Shown: positions 1 through 6,252 of the stretch, one piece after another
Numbering within the stretch: position 1 is the stretch's first letter
How the letters are laid out: each line of letters begins with the position of its first letter
Origin: Pyrinomonadaceae bacterium
Lineage (GTDB): Bacteria > Acidobacteriota > Blastocatellia > Pyrinomonadales > Pyrinomonadaceae
Reading direction: 5' to 3'
DNA length: 15,331 nucleotides
Assembly: GCA_013695245.1 (NCBI GenBank)
Contig: JACDAW010000385.1
Location: 1-15,331, forward strand
The notes under the pieces: model-generated
The model's input: the letters and a program-made list of their open reading frames with translations, nothing else
What the model was told of the DNA's origin: nothing
Database searches by the model: none
Made by a program: the position numbers and the translations under genes

Positions 1-1114
1 AGCTCGGCCCTCTGAAATGCACGCGCGCCGGTTTCGCGCCGCCGTCTGATTTCACGTAGCAGCCGAGTTCACCCTTCGAGCCTTCAATCGGATGATAGAC
101 TTCGCCTTTCGGCACATCGAAACCTTCAGCGACAATAAGGAAGTGGTGAATCAAGGCATCCATATGCGTCTTCATCGCTTCGCGATCAGGCAACACGACT
201 TTCGGCGCGTCGGCTTTAACGGGGCCGGGCTTTAAACGCGCCGCTGCCTGTTTAACGATCTTCAGTGATTCTATCAACTCGCGCATCCTGACGAGGTAGC
301 GCGACCACACGTCGCAGTCCGTTTCGACGGGAATCTCGAAATCATAAGTCTCATAACCCGTGTACGGATTCGCGCGACGAATATCAAGCCCGATGCCGCT
401 GCCACGCAAAGAGGGTCCTGTTAAGCCCCAATCTATTGCGTCTTCTGGCGAGATAATTCCGACGCCTTGCGTGCGCTTTTGAAAAATCGTGTTGCCCGTT
501 AATAAACTATTGAAGGTATCAACCGCGTCAGGGAAGTTATCGGTAAACTGCTTCACGCGCCGCTCGAATCCGGCGGGCAAATCCATCATCAAGCCGCCGA
601 TGCGAAAGTAGGACGGCGTGAGACGCCCGCCCGATGCGGCTTCGATCAAATTCAAAATCTTTTCGCGCTCGCGGAAGCAATAGAAGAAAACGGTCATCGC
701 GCCGATGTCTAAAGCGTGCGTCCCCAGCCAAACCATGTGCGACGCGATGCGTTGCAACTCGCACATTAAGACGCGAATCGTCTGGGCGCGTTCGGGAATC
801 TCCAGCCCCAACAGTTTCTCGACCGCCATCACGTAAGCGAGGTTATTGCCCAAAGGATTCAAGTAATCCATCCGGTCAGTGATGACAATGCCTTGCTGGT
901 ATTTTTTATACTCGAACAATTTCTCCATCCCCGTATGGAGGTAGCCGATGTCGGGCGTGCATTTGACGACCATCTCGCCATCGAGGACGAGTTCGAGGCG
1001 GAGCACGCCGTGCGTCGAAGGATGCTGCGGCCCCATCGAGATCGTCATCTGCGAATCGAGCGGGCGATCAACAACTTCAAACTGCGGCGGCAAGCTTTGT
1101 GTAGAAACGCTCAT
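1..1114 (-). CDS. nuoD: NADH-quinone oxidoreductase subunit D (partial, C-terminus beyond window)
   Basis: This is the 49-kDa subunit of respiratory complex I, part of the peripheral arm at the cytoplasmic face, where it shapes the quinone-binding pocket together with NuoB. The frame is open from ATG at 1114 to the left edge, giving 371 visible codons. It carries the family signatures GPQHPSTHGVLR (residues 28-39), GYLHTGMEK (57-65) and MDYLNPLGNN (82-91). H35 and Y84 correspond by motif position to the quinone-head ligands His38 and Tyr87 of Thermus Nqo4. The usual length is about 400-420 residues, so roughly 40 C-terminal residues lie outside the window. The start is 13 bp after the stop of the Uma2 gene, and I see no strong Shine-Dalgarno sequence there. 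Translation may therefore depend on coupling or readthrough from upstream. It is a separate NuoD, not the fused NuoCD of enterobacteria. Confidence 0.97.
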   Translation of the reverse strand, partial: MSVSTQSLPPQFEVVDRPLDSQMTISMGPQHPSTHGVLRLELVLDGEMVVKCTPDIGYLHTGMEKLFEYKKYQQGIVITDRMDYLNPLGNNLAYVMAVEKLLGLEIPERAQTIRVLMCELQRIASHMVWLGTHALDIGAMTVFFYCFREREKILNLIEAASGGRLTPSYFRIGGLMMDLPAGFERRVKQFTDNFPDAVDTFNSLLTGNTIFQKRTQGVGIISPEDAIDWGLTGPSLRGSGIGLDIRRANPYTGYETYDFEIPVETDCDVWSRYLVRMRELIESLKIVKQAAARLKPGPVKADAPKVVLPDREAMKTHMDALIHHFLIVAEGFDVPKGEVYHPIEGSKGELGCYVKSDGGAKPARVHFRGPS

Positions 1115-1127
1115 AAGATGAATTTCA

Positions 1128-1688
1128 CTAAACGTCGAAAACTTTCGTGATCTGAAGCTGGAAGTCGGGCAAAAAACTCGTCGTCAAAATGTCCGCTTCG
1201 CCGAGCGTTGAAGCGAGCGACAAGCCTTGACTTGTTCGATGATAAATCTCGATTGTTTTAGCCCGCGAGTCAACGATCCAATACTCTCTCACGCCGCGCT
1301 GGCCGTAGAGACGAAGCTTTAAGCTGCGGTCGCGCGCTTCCTGTTCTGCGCCGTAGGAAATAATCTCAATCGCCAGATCGGGCGCAGCGTGTATCTTTCC
1401 GCCGGAGACGATCTCCGCGTAAGTTTCATTCGTCATAAACGTAAGATCGGGGATCGCCGCGTTATGTTTGTCGAATATCACGCCCGCTTCCGGCACAATG
1501 CGACCGATTGGATTTTGATCCAAATAATTTTTGATTGATTGCGCGATATTAAGCAGTATGAGTTGATGATTAATGTGAGGAGCGCGCGACACGTAGAGTT
1601 CTCCATCAATAAGTTCATAGTGGCTGCCGTCATCGGGCAAGCCGATCAGATCGTCAACAGTGAGAAGCGGCAGAATCTGCGTCGTCAT
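1128..1688 (-). CDS. Uma2-family (DUF820) putative endonuclease inside the nuo operon
   Basis: The 186-residue protein has the Uma2/DUF820 layout: YELIDGEL (24-31), PDLTFM (80-85), APDLAIEIIS (102-111) and a GVREYWIVD segment (132-140). D81, D104, E108 and K124 fit a PD-(D/E)XK nuclease-like active site. The family is common as many paralogues in cyanobacteria, acidobacteria, chloroflexi and planctomycetes, but its biological role is not established. The start is well supported by GGAGGC at 1696-1701, seven bases before ATG. The gene sits 18 bp after nuoC and 13 bp before nuoD on the same strand, so it is almost certainly co-transcribed with complex I genes. Nothing suggests that it works in complex I. 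Bases about 1500-1580 look AT-richer than the flanking nuo genes, which fits a late insertion. The frame is intact and full length. Confidence 0.9.
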   Translation of the reverse strand: MTTQILPLLTVDDLIGLPDDGSHYELIDGELYVSRAPHINHQLILLNIAQSIKNYLDQNPIGRIVPEAGVIFDKHNAAIPDLTFMTNETYAEIVSGGKIHAAPDLAIEIISYGAEQEARDRSLKLRLYGQRGVREYWIVDSRAKTIEIYHRTSQGLSLASTLGEADILTTSFLPDFQLQITKVFDV

Positions 1689-1706
1689 ACGTTTCGCCTC
1701 CGTCGC

Positions 1707-2246
1707 TTAGCTCAAGCTGTACGGTTCATAGCCGCGCAACGGAAAATCTTTCCTCAAGGCGTGCCCCTGCCAATCTTCGGGCAGCAGGATGCGGCGCAAG
1801 TCCGGGTGTCCTTCAAAGATGATGCCGAACATATCGAACGTTTCGCGTTCATGCCAGTTCGCCGTGCGCCACACGCCCGTGACGCTCGGCACGCGCGCAT
1901 CATCCTCGTTTAATAAAACTTTCAATCGCAAGCGATGATATTTAGTGGTCGAAAACAGTTGATAATTGACCTCAAATCGCGGCTCTTCTTCCACGCCCCT
2001 ATCCACGCCCGCGATATCCGAGAGCATGTTGAACTCAAATCCGGCGGCCGTTTTGAGGAATCGACACGCTTCGGCAACTGACGCGCGCGGCACGATGACG
2101 GTAACTTCGCCGAAGGCTTGAACGATTTCGCTTACCCATTCCAAGTTTCCGTTTTGCAGAGCGGAAACGAGCGGCTGTACTGTGGTGTCTGTGCCTTCGG
2201 AGGCTTGCGCTTCGATCTGCTTTTCTCGATTAATATCTTCTGGCAT
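1707..2246 (-). CDS. nuoC: NADH-quinone oxidoreductase subunit C
   Basis: This is the 30-kDa subunit of the peripheral arm of complex I; it binds no cofactor and bridges NuoD to the electron-input module. The 179-residue protein has the family signature in its C-terminal half: ANWHERETFDMFGI (129-142), FEGHPDLRRIL (144-154) and LRKDFPL (164-170). About 25 N-terminal residues are poorly conserved and polar, which is normal for the family. The ATG at 2246 is preceded only by a weak GAAG. Upstream, a 94-bp gap separates it from nuoB and holds a heptad-type inverted repeat; downstream comes the Uma2 gene. Confidence 0.97.
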   Translation of the reverse strand: MPEDINREKQIEAQASEGTDTTVQPLVSALQNGNLEWVSEIVQAFGEVTVIVPRASVAEACRFLKTAAGFEFNMLSDIAGVDRGVEEEPRFEVNYQLFSTTKYHRLRLKVLLNEDDARVPSVTGVWRTANWHERETFDMFGIIFEGHPDLRRILLPEDWQGHALRKDFPLRGYEPYSLS

Positions 2247-2254
2247 AACTTGAT

Positions 2255-2334
2255 CTTCAACTATCAGCAGTCAGTTTTCAGCAAGAACGATCAATTTTTC
2301 GGCAGTCTATAAAGTTGACGGCTGGTAGCTGAAT
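2255..2334. repeat. Imperfect inverted repeat made of 7-bp units (nuoB/nuoC gap)
   Basis: The left arm, 2255-2282, reads as four heptads on the plus strand: CTTCAAC, TATCAGC, AGTCAGT, TTTCAGC (consensus NNTCARY). The right arm, 2314-2334, is the complementary form: GTTGACG, GCTGGTA, GCTGAAT. Aligned as an inverted repeat, 15 of 21 positions match, and some mismatches would be G-U pairs in RNA. In the nuo transcript the pair could fold into a stem with a loop of about 30-40 bases just upstream of nuoC. It resembles small dispersed heptanucleotide repeats; the role is unknown. Confidence 0.6.
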
Positions 2335-2340
2335 GCTTTC

Positions 2341-3000
2341 TTACGATGAACGACGGCGTTCGTGACGCGATGCAATCGTGTAGGGGCGCGACATCTGTGA
2401 CGCCATTTGCTTCTCGGAAGAAGATTGCGCGGACGCTTCGTTTAGCGCGGAGACGCCGGAAGCGGGAAGCGTTCCCGGCGGCACGGCTTCGCGCGCTTCG
2501 AGTTCGTTCACATCCTTGCGATCACGAATTGATTCCTTCATCACCTTGTCTTGCAACATCATGATCGCGTGAATCAACATCTCAGGTCGCGGCGGGCAGC
2601 CCGGAATGTAAACATCAACCGGCACAATCTTGTCCACGCCCTGCACAATCGCGTAATTATCAAACACGCCGCCGCTCGTTGCGCACGCACCCATCGAAAT
2701 CACCCACTTCGGTTCCGGCATCTGATCGTAAATGCGTCGAAGAACCGGAGCCATCTTGCGTGAGACGCGCCCCGACACGATCATCACGTCTGCTTGACGC
2801 GGACTTGCGCGAAACACTTCCGAGCCGAAGCGCGCGAGGTCGTTGCGCGAAGAAGTCGCGTTCATCATCTCAATCGCGCAACACGCCAAGCCGAACGTCG
2901 CTGGCCACAAACTTGATTTACGCGCCCAGTTGACGAGCGAATCAAGCCGCGTCGTCAAAACTTCCGGTAATGCTTCAGCGATAACACTTTCTAAACCCAT
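2341..3000 (-). CDS. nuoB: NADH-quinone oxidoreductase subunit B
   Basis: This complex I subunit carries the terminal 4Fe-4S cluster N2, which passes electrons to quinone. The four cluster ligands are visible: the tandem C40-C41 in LACCAIEMM, C106 in MGACATSGG and C135 in IPGCPPRPE. The conserved core ends near residue 165. The last ~55 residues are low complexity, rich in Ser, Arg, Glu and Ala, and look lineage-specific. Total length is 219 residues, longer than the minimal family size of about 160. The ATG at 3000 has a GAGGT Shine-Dalgarno about seven bases upstream. The gene follows nuoA by 33 bp in the same operon. Confidence 0.98.
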   Translation of the reverse strand: MGLESVIAEALPEVLTTRLDSLVNWARKSSLWPATFGLACCAIEMMNATSSRNDLARFGSEVFRASPRQADVMIVSGRVSRKMAPVLRRIYDQMPEPKWVISMGACATSGGVFDNYAIVQGVDKIVPVDVYIPGCPPRPEMLIHAIMMLQDKVMKESIRDRKDVNELEAREAVPPGTLPASGVSALNEASAQSSSEKQMASQMSRPYTIASRHERRRSS

Positions 3001-3033
3001 AAAAACAACCTCTTTCGCGCTTTCGTTAACTAC

Positions 3034-3516
3034 TTACGCCGCGCGAGCGCGTATGCGCGCCTGCTCAGCGGCTTCCGTGCGTCTCAATACGCGCGCCTCC
3101 GCCTCCGCTTCTTGGCGCGCCCGATCGCCCCAATCAAACGTGCCCTTCTTCAACACGTAAACGTAACCGACGAGCAGTAACACAACGAACAGCATCATCT
3201 CGACATAGATCAGCGTGCGGAATGCTCCGCCGTATTCTGCGCCGAACGCCATCTGTTTAAACACAACCGCCCAAGGGATAAGGAAGATCACTTCGATGTC
3301 GAAGAGAATAAAGATCATTGCGATCAGGTAAAACTTCACCGAGAAACGTTCGCGCGCGCTGCCCACCGGGTCTTTGCCGCACTCGTAAGGCATCAACTTT
3401 GTGCGCGTCCGTTTGCGCTGCCCGATCAAACTCGACAGCATGATCTGCGAGACGGCAAAACCCAGCGCCACGAAGAACATGATCAGAAGCGGGAAATAAT
3501 CTCTTAAACTAAACAC
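3034..3516 (-). CDS. nuoA: NADH-quinone oxidoreductase subunit A
   Basis: This small membrane subunit of complex I has three helices, at about residues 9-31, 60-84 and 101-124. The loop motif PYECGKDP (43-50) and RFSVKFYLIAMIFILFDIEV (57-76) are diagnostic. I place the start at GTG 3516 (160 residues) because GGAGGT at 3521-3526 lies just upstream. The longer reading from TTG at 3528 would start inside that ribosome-binding site. Residues 130-160 form a charged Arg/Glu/Ala tail that may be helical; it lies beyond the usual conserved part. This is the first gene of the operon, under the promoter at 3591-3620. Confidence 0.97.
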   Translation of the reverse strand: MFSLRDYFPLLIMFFVALGFAVSQIMLSSLIGQRKRTRTKLMPYECGKDPVGSARERFSVKFYLIAMIFILFDIEVIFLIPWAVVFKQMAFGAEYGGAFRTLIYVEMMLFVVLLLVGYVYVLKKGTFDWGDRARQEAEAEARVLRRTEAAEQARIRARAA

Positions 3517-3526
3517 GGCGACCTCC
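3514..3526 (-). promoter_or_regulatory. Ribosome-binding site that fixes the nuoA start
   Basis: On the minus strand GGAGGT (3521-3526) is followed by CGCC and then GTG (3514-3516). An in-frame TTG at 3526-3528 overlaps the Shine-Dalgarno sequence and is therefore unlikely to be the start. Confidence 0.75.
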
Positions 3527-3590
3527 AATCGTCCCTCTAAAGCTGAAGAAAACGATTGCCTGCGGAGTTTGAGAATCGTTGCACAAACGT

Positions 3591-3620
3591 ATCGTAGTCT
3601 TCTCAGGCGGCCTCTGTCAA
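3591..3620 (-). promoter_or_regulatory. Predicted sigma70-type promoter of the nuo operon
   Basis: On the minus strand a perfect -35 box TTGACA (3615-3620) is followed after 18 bp by TACGAT (3591-3596), a 4/6 match to the -10 consensus. The predicted transcript start is near 3584, leaving an untranslated leader of about 70 bases before nuoA. Confidence 0.65.
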
Positions 3621-3661
3621 GCCACTCGATTGTCTTTGTAAACGTATGTTTATCAAGAAGA

Positions 3662-3691
3662 TTGACCCGATTCTGACGGCTATGCTACTGT
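3662..3691 (+). promoter_or_regulatory. Possible weak promoter for the plus-strand gene at 3710
   Basis: TTGACC at 3662-3667 is followed by TATGCT at 3681-3686 (spacer 13, too short) or TACTGT at 3686-3691 (spacer 18, only 3/6 to consensus). A promoter is expected in this divergent 193-bp region, but neither pairing is convincing. Confidence 0.25.
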
Positions 3692-3709
3692 TCGCCAAAG
3701 AAGCCTTTA

Positions 3710-4675
3710 TTGGCTGTTATCTCTCGAATTCCCCGCCTCCAAGATGGAAGCTTAAGAAGGCACCAGCAAACAGTTGTGATCACCGGCTTTAACACAGACG
3801 TTGCGCACGGAGGAACCGTTTACCACGTGCAGACGGAAGATAAAGGAATCAATACTCCGCTGATCCTTTCGCTCGTCTATGTCGGCGGCGCGATTCTCGC
3901 CAGCAAACGCACCCCTTACGACGATCTCCTCGAATCTAACTTTAACGAATCCGAGCTTGCCGAGCGCCTCCAGCGACAGCACAAATTGATTTGCGCCGCC
4001 ATCCGCGCGGGGCGTATCGAAGATTTGAAACGCCTCGCCGCGAGTGATTCGCCTGAGCCTCCAACCCCCGAAACTTTCTCCTTAAATGCGGATGACATTC
4101 TAGGAATTTTTGACGGTGCTGATCCGCTTAAATTGGTTACCGACGAAACCGAACTTGACTTAACCGAAATTGAGCCTGAAACACTCACCCTAAATTTAAA
4201 AGCGCGCGAGGATCATCAAAGACCTGCTTCCACGCGACAGAAAGCGGATGAGGTTCTTTCGTCCACCGCACCTGCGATTCCAGTTTCAAGCGCATCGCCC
4301 GCAACTCCCGCCGCATCCTATGTTGTGCGCGACGGTGTCGCCGATTTTGCGCGCGGCGAAGCTCCGCCTAACGCTTTACATCTCGCATTGCTGGGTGCTG
4401 AAGAAGATTTCCACGCTGGCGAAGAGGTCACGCTGCGCATCTACGTCGGGCGCGGCGAAGGAGGTAGCGAGCCAGTGCCGGACGCTTCTATCGCCATTAA
4501 AATCTTGGGGACGACATTTCGTCCTCGCATCGTTTCGGCTAAAACCGATGCACAAGGCGTCGCCGTCGTAAAAGAAACGCTGCCTGTCTTTACGAACGGA
4601 CGCGCCGCAATCGTTATTAAAGCCACCGACAGCGATTATGAAGCAGAGCTGCGGCGCATAATTCAGCAAGCGTAA
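3710..4675 (+). CDS. Conserved protein of unknown function with C-terminal Ig-like domain
   Basis: I recognise the N-terminal block (about residues 23-110) as a conserved module seen in uncharacterised proteins of several phyla. It includes GFNTDVAHGGTVYHVQTEDK (26-45), the hydrophobic LILSLVYVGGAILASK (51-66) and the Arg/His-rich RLQRQHKLICAAIRAGR (86-102). An acidic, Pro/Ser-rich linker of about 110 residues follows. Residues about 222-318 look like an Ig-like or invasin-type beta sandwich (GEEVTLRIYV, PVPDASIAIKI, TDAQGVAVV). There is no signal peptide or clear membrane helix, so it is probably cytoplasmic. The 5' end is uncertain: TTG at 3710 has a weak AAGAAG six bases upstream, while an in-frame GTG at 3776 would begin directly at the conserved block. 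The function is not known to me. It lies 46 bp before thiS on the same strand, but a thiamin role is not implied. Confidence 0.8.
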   Translation: MAVISRIPRLQDGSLRRHQQTVVITGFNTDVAHGGTVYHVQTEDKGINTPLILSLVYVGGAILASKRTPYDDLLESNFNESELAERLQRQHKLICAAIRAGRIEDLKRLAASDSPEPPTPETFSLNADDILGIFDGADPLKLVTDETELDLTEIEPETLTLNLKAREDHQRPASTRQKADEVLSSTAPAIPVSSASPATPAASYVVRDGVADFARGEAPPNALHLALLGAEEDFHAGEEVTLRIYVGRGEGGSEPVPDASIAIKILGTTFRPRIVSAKTDAQGVAVVKETLPVFTNGRAAIVIKATDSDYEAELRRIIQQA

Positions 4676-4707
4676 AATCAGTATGTGCCTTTACGCCGAA
4701 ACGAAAC

Positions 4708-4724
4708 AAGGGAGATGAGTTCTG
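4708..4724 (+). promoter_or_regulatory. Ribosome-binding site supporting a CTG start for thiS
   Basis: AAGGGAG (4708-4714) stands seven bases before CTG (4722-4724). An in-frame TGA at 4716-4718 rules out any start further upstream, and no ATG, GTG or TTG occurs in frame near the conserved N-terminus. Confidence 0.65.
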
Positions 4725-4925
4725 CAAATCGAAATAAACGGCGAAAAACGCGAAGTGCCGGATGAGACAACGCTCGATGCGCTCGTGAAGCGAATACTCG
4801 CTTTCGCGCCGGAACGCTTGGCAATTGAACTGAACCGCGAAGTTGCGCCGCGCGCCCACTGGTCACACACAAAGCTGCGAGAAGGCGACCGCATCGAGGT
4901 TGTCCACTTCGTCGGCGGAGGTTAA
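4722..4925 (+). CDS. thiS: ThiS, sulfur-carrier protein of thiazole synthesis (apparent CTG start)
   Basis: The 67-residue ubiquitin-like protein would be adenylated by ThiF, loaded as a C-terminal thiocarboxylate and used by ThiG as sulfur donor for the thiazole ring of thiamin. It reads (M)QIEINGEKREVPDETTLDA at the N-terminus, has the LAIELNREVAPR strand region (33-44) and ends HFVGGG, giving the required terminal Gly-Gly. Length is normal for ThiS. The frame is closed upstream by TGA at 4716-4718, and the only start matching family N-termini is CTG at 4722, with AAGGGAG seven bases before it. The next in-frame GTG is at codon 12 and would remove the first beta strand. The alternative is a one-base sequencing error or mutation of ATG to CTG. 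thiG follows 113 bp downstream. Confidence 0.88.
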   Translation: MQIEINGEKREVPDETTLDALVKRILAFAPERLAIELNREVAPRAHWSHTKLREGDRIEVVHFVGGG

Positions 4926-5038
4926 GCTTCCGAGTCGGTTTGTCGCTGCATTCCAAACTCTCCTGCTCACAATTTTTATTTCCGCGACTCACGGTGTAAA
5001 GTTATACCGAAATCTTATTAAAGACTTTGGTGAAATTT

Positions 5039-5830
5039 ATGGCTACAGTCGCTCCCGTTTCGCGCGAAACATTCCAACTCGCGGATCACACTTTCAACTC
5101 GCGCCTTATTATCGGCACGGGAAAATATCGCACCCACGAAGAGATGAAGCAGGCGCATCGAGCGTCGGGCGCGGAGATGGCGACGGTCGCCGTCAGGCGC
5201 GTGCCACTTGATCGCAGCGTGGAATCATTCCTCGATCACCTCGATCCGTCGCTTAAGATTCTGCCGAACACGGCCGCTTGTTACACGGCGGAAGACGCCA
5301 TCCGCACCGCCCGCCTCGCGCGCGAAGCTCTCGGAACGAATTGGATCAAACTCGAAGTCATCGGCGATCAAACAACTCTATTCCCCGACAACGAGCAGAC
5401 GCTGGAAGCCGCGCGCACACTCATCCGCGAAGGCTTCACGGTGCTGCCTTACTTCTCAGATGATCTGATCATGGCGAAGAAGTTATTAGACGCTGGTTGC
5501 GCCGCCGTCATGCCACTCGCCGCGCCCATTGGCTCCGGTCTTGGCATCCAGAACCGCGTCAACTTGCGCATCATGCGCGAACAGTTGCCCGATGCGACGA
5601 TCATCGTTGATGCAGGAGTAGGAACGGCGAGCGATGCGGCCATTGCGATGGAACTCGGCGCAGACGCCGTCTTAATGAACACCGCGATTGCCGAAGCGCG
5701 CGAGCCCGAAGCAATGGCGCGCGCCATGCGCCTCGCCATCGAAGCGGGACGCCTCGCCTATCTCTCCGGGCGAATGCCGAAGCGACTCTACGCCAGTGCC
5801 TCAAGCCCCGTCACAGGAGCTATTGATTAG
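5039..5830 (+). CDS. thiG: Thiazole synthase ThiG
   Basis: The enzyme condenses 1-deoxy-D-xylulose 5-phosphate, dehydroglycine and the ThiS thiocarboxylate into the thiazole phosphate precursor of thiamin; it is a cytoplasmic TIM-barrel protein. With ATG at 5039 the product is 263 residues, close to the family norm. Visible landmarks are LIIGTGKY (23-30), the WIKLEVIGD strand (102-110) whose K104 fits the Schiff-base lysine, PLAAPIGSGLGI in the middle, DAGVGTASDAA and GADAVLMNTAIA near the C-terminus. I prefer ATG 5039, preceded by GGTGA at 5029-5033, to the TTG or GTG four and three codons upstream. The 113-bp gap after thiS contains no recognisable TPP riboswitch and no clear promoter. It was probably transcribed together with thiS. 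Confidence 0.97.
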   Translation: MATVAPVSRETFQLADHTFNSRLIIGTGKYRTHEEMKQAHRASGAEMATVAVRRVPLDRSVESFLDHLDPSLKILPNTAACYTAEDAIRTARLAREALGTNWIKLEVIGDQTTLFPDNEQTLEAARTLIREGFTVLPYFSDDLIMAKKLLDAGCAAVMPLAAPIGSGLGIQNRVNLRIMREQLPDATIIVDAGVGTASDAAIAMELGADAVLMNTAIAEAREPEAMARAMRLAIEAGRLAYLSGRMPKRLYASASSPVTGAID

Positions 5831-5891
5831 AACGCTGAAATTGGATTCCCGAACCCACTATCTATCAACCAAATCACCAATAGATGCGATC

Positions 5892-6074
5892 TTAGGGAGA
5901 AGAGACGACATCGGGATGTGGGTTGGGTGCGACAATGAGCAGACGATAGCGGCTGAGGCGGTGCCTCAGCACCAAGCTGCCGCGCTCTGGGTTAAAGAGG
6001 GCGAAGTACACGTCCGGGTGAAGCTGTTCGCGTGGCTGAATGTGCCCGAATACCATGTCGTAGTCGGCCGCCTG
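5892..6074 (-). pseudogene. Possible gene fragment (unidentified)
   Basis: On the minus strand a frame is open from the TGA at 6075-6077 down to TAA at 5892-5894. From the ATG at 6056 it gives 54 residues, including YDMVFGHIQPREQLHPDVYF around the Met and a later LVLRHRLSRYRLLIVAPNP. Third codon positions are mostly G or C and the residue mix looks protein-like. No Shine-Dalgarno sequence was found and I do not recognise the family. A plus-strand frame overlaps it, so which strand (if either) was coding is unsure. Confidence 0.25.
5952..5970. repeat. Perfect 8-bp hairpin
   Basis: GCTGAGGC (5952-5959), loop GGT, GCCTCAGC (5963-5970). No T-run follows on either strand, so it is not a standard intrinsic terminator, although it lies between convergent genes. 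Confidence 0.5.
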
Positions 6075-6183
6075 TCATTGTGAAGCCTAGCTCCGACGCG
6101 CTCTCTGACGTGGCTTCATCGGCAGAAGGAAGGCTTCGGGCAAGTCGGATAAAGTCGCTTATGGGCAATTTACTGGCGACGGA

Positions 6184-6242
6184 AGGTTATGGTTCCCACA
6201 AATGACGGATTATGATTCCGACTTTTGGAAGATTATGGTTCC
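6184..6242. repeat. Three 13-bp direct repeats at an exact 23-bp period
   Basis: The copies are AGGTTATGGTTCC (6184-6196), GGATTATGATTCC (6207-6219) and AGATTATGGTTCC (6230-6242); the consensus is RGRTTATGRTTCC. Starts are 23 bp apart in both steps, and the 10-bp spacers are unrelated. No fourth copy occurs at 6161 or 6253. The array ends 10 bp from the pilC stop codon. Similar multiple repeats form transposase-binding ends in IS21-type elements; that comparison is only structural. Confidence 0.7.
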
Positions 6243-6252
6243 GCGTCAGGGG

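Larger units (their letters stand above)
5831..6252. other. 422-bp gap between convergent thiG and pilC; possible mobile-element scar
   Basis: No intact recognisable gene is present. It holds a perfect short hairpin (5952-5970), a minus-strand open stretch with coding-like codon use (5892-6074), an overlapping plus-strand frame running out of thiG's shadow to 6083, and three phased 13-bp direct repeats (6184-6242) next to the pilC stop. No T-tract intrinsic terminator for thiG or pilC was found. The mix suggests decayed accessory DNA. Confidence 0.45.

Noticed and set aside
634..1150. Plus-strand open frames across nuoD
   Set aside because: They are antisense shadows of nuoD, which has full family motifs on the minus strand.
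4617..4992. Minus-strand open frames over thiS
   Set aside because: No family resemblance or ribosome-binding site; the plus-strand ThiS reading explains the sequence.
4926..5038. TPP riboswitch in front of thiS/thiG
   Set aside because: The conserved CTGAGA and ACC-TGATCTGGATAATGCC elements are not found upstream of thiS or between thiS and thiG.
5688..6083. 131-residue plus-strand frame overlapping the 3' end of thiG
   Set aside because: Its first 45 codons are an out-of-frame reading of thiG; the rest lies in the unidentified gap and cannot be supported as a gene.
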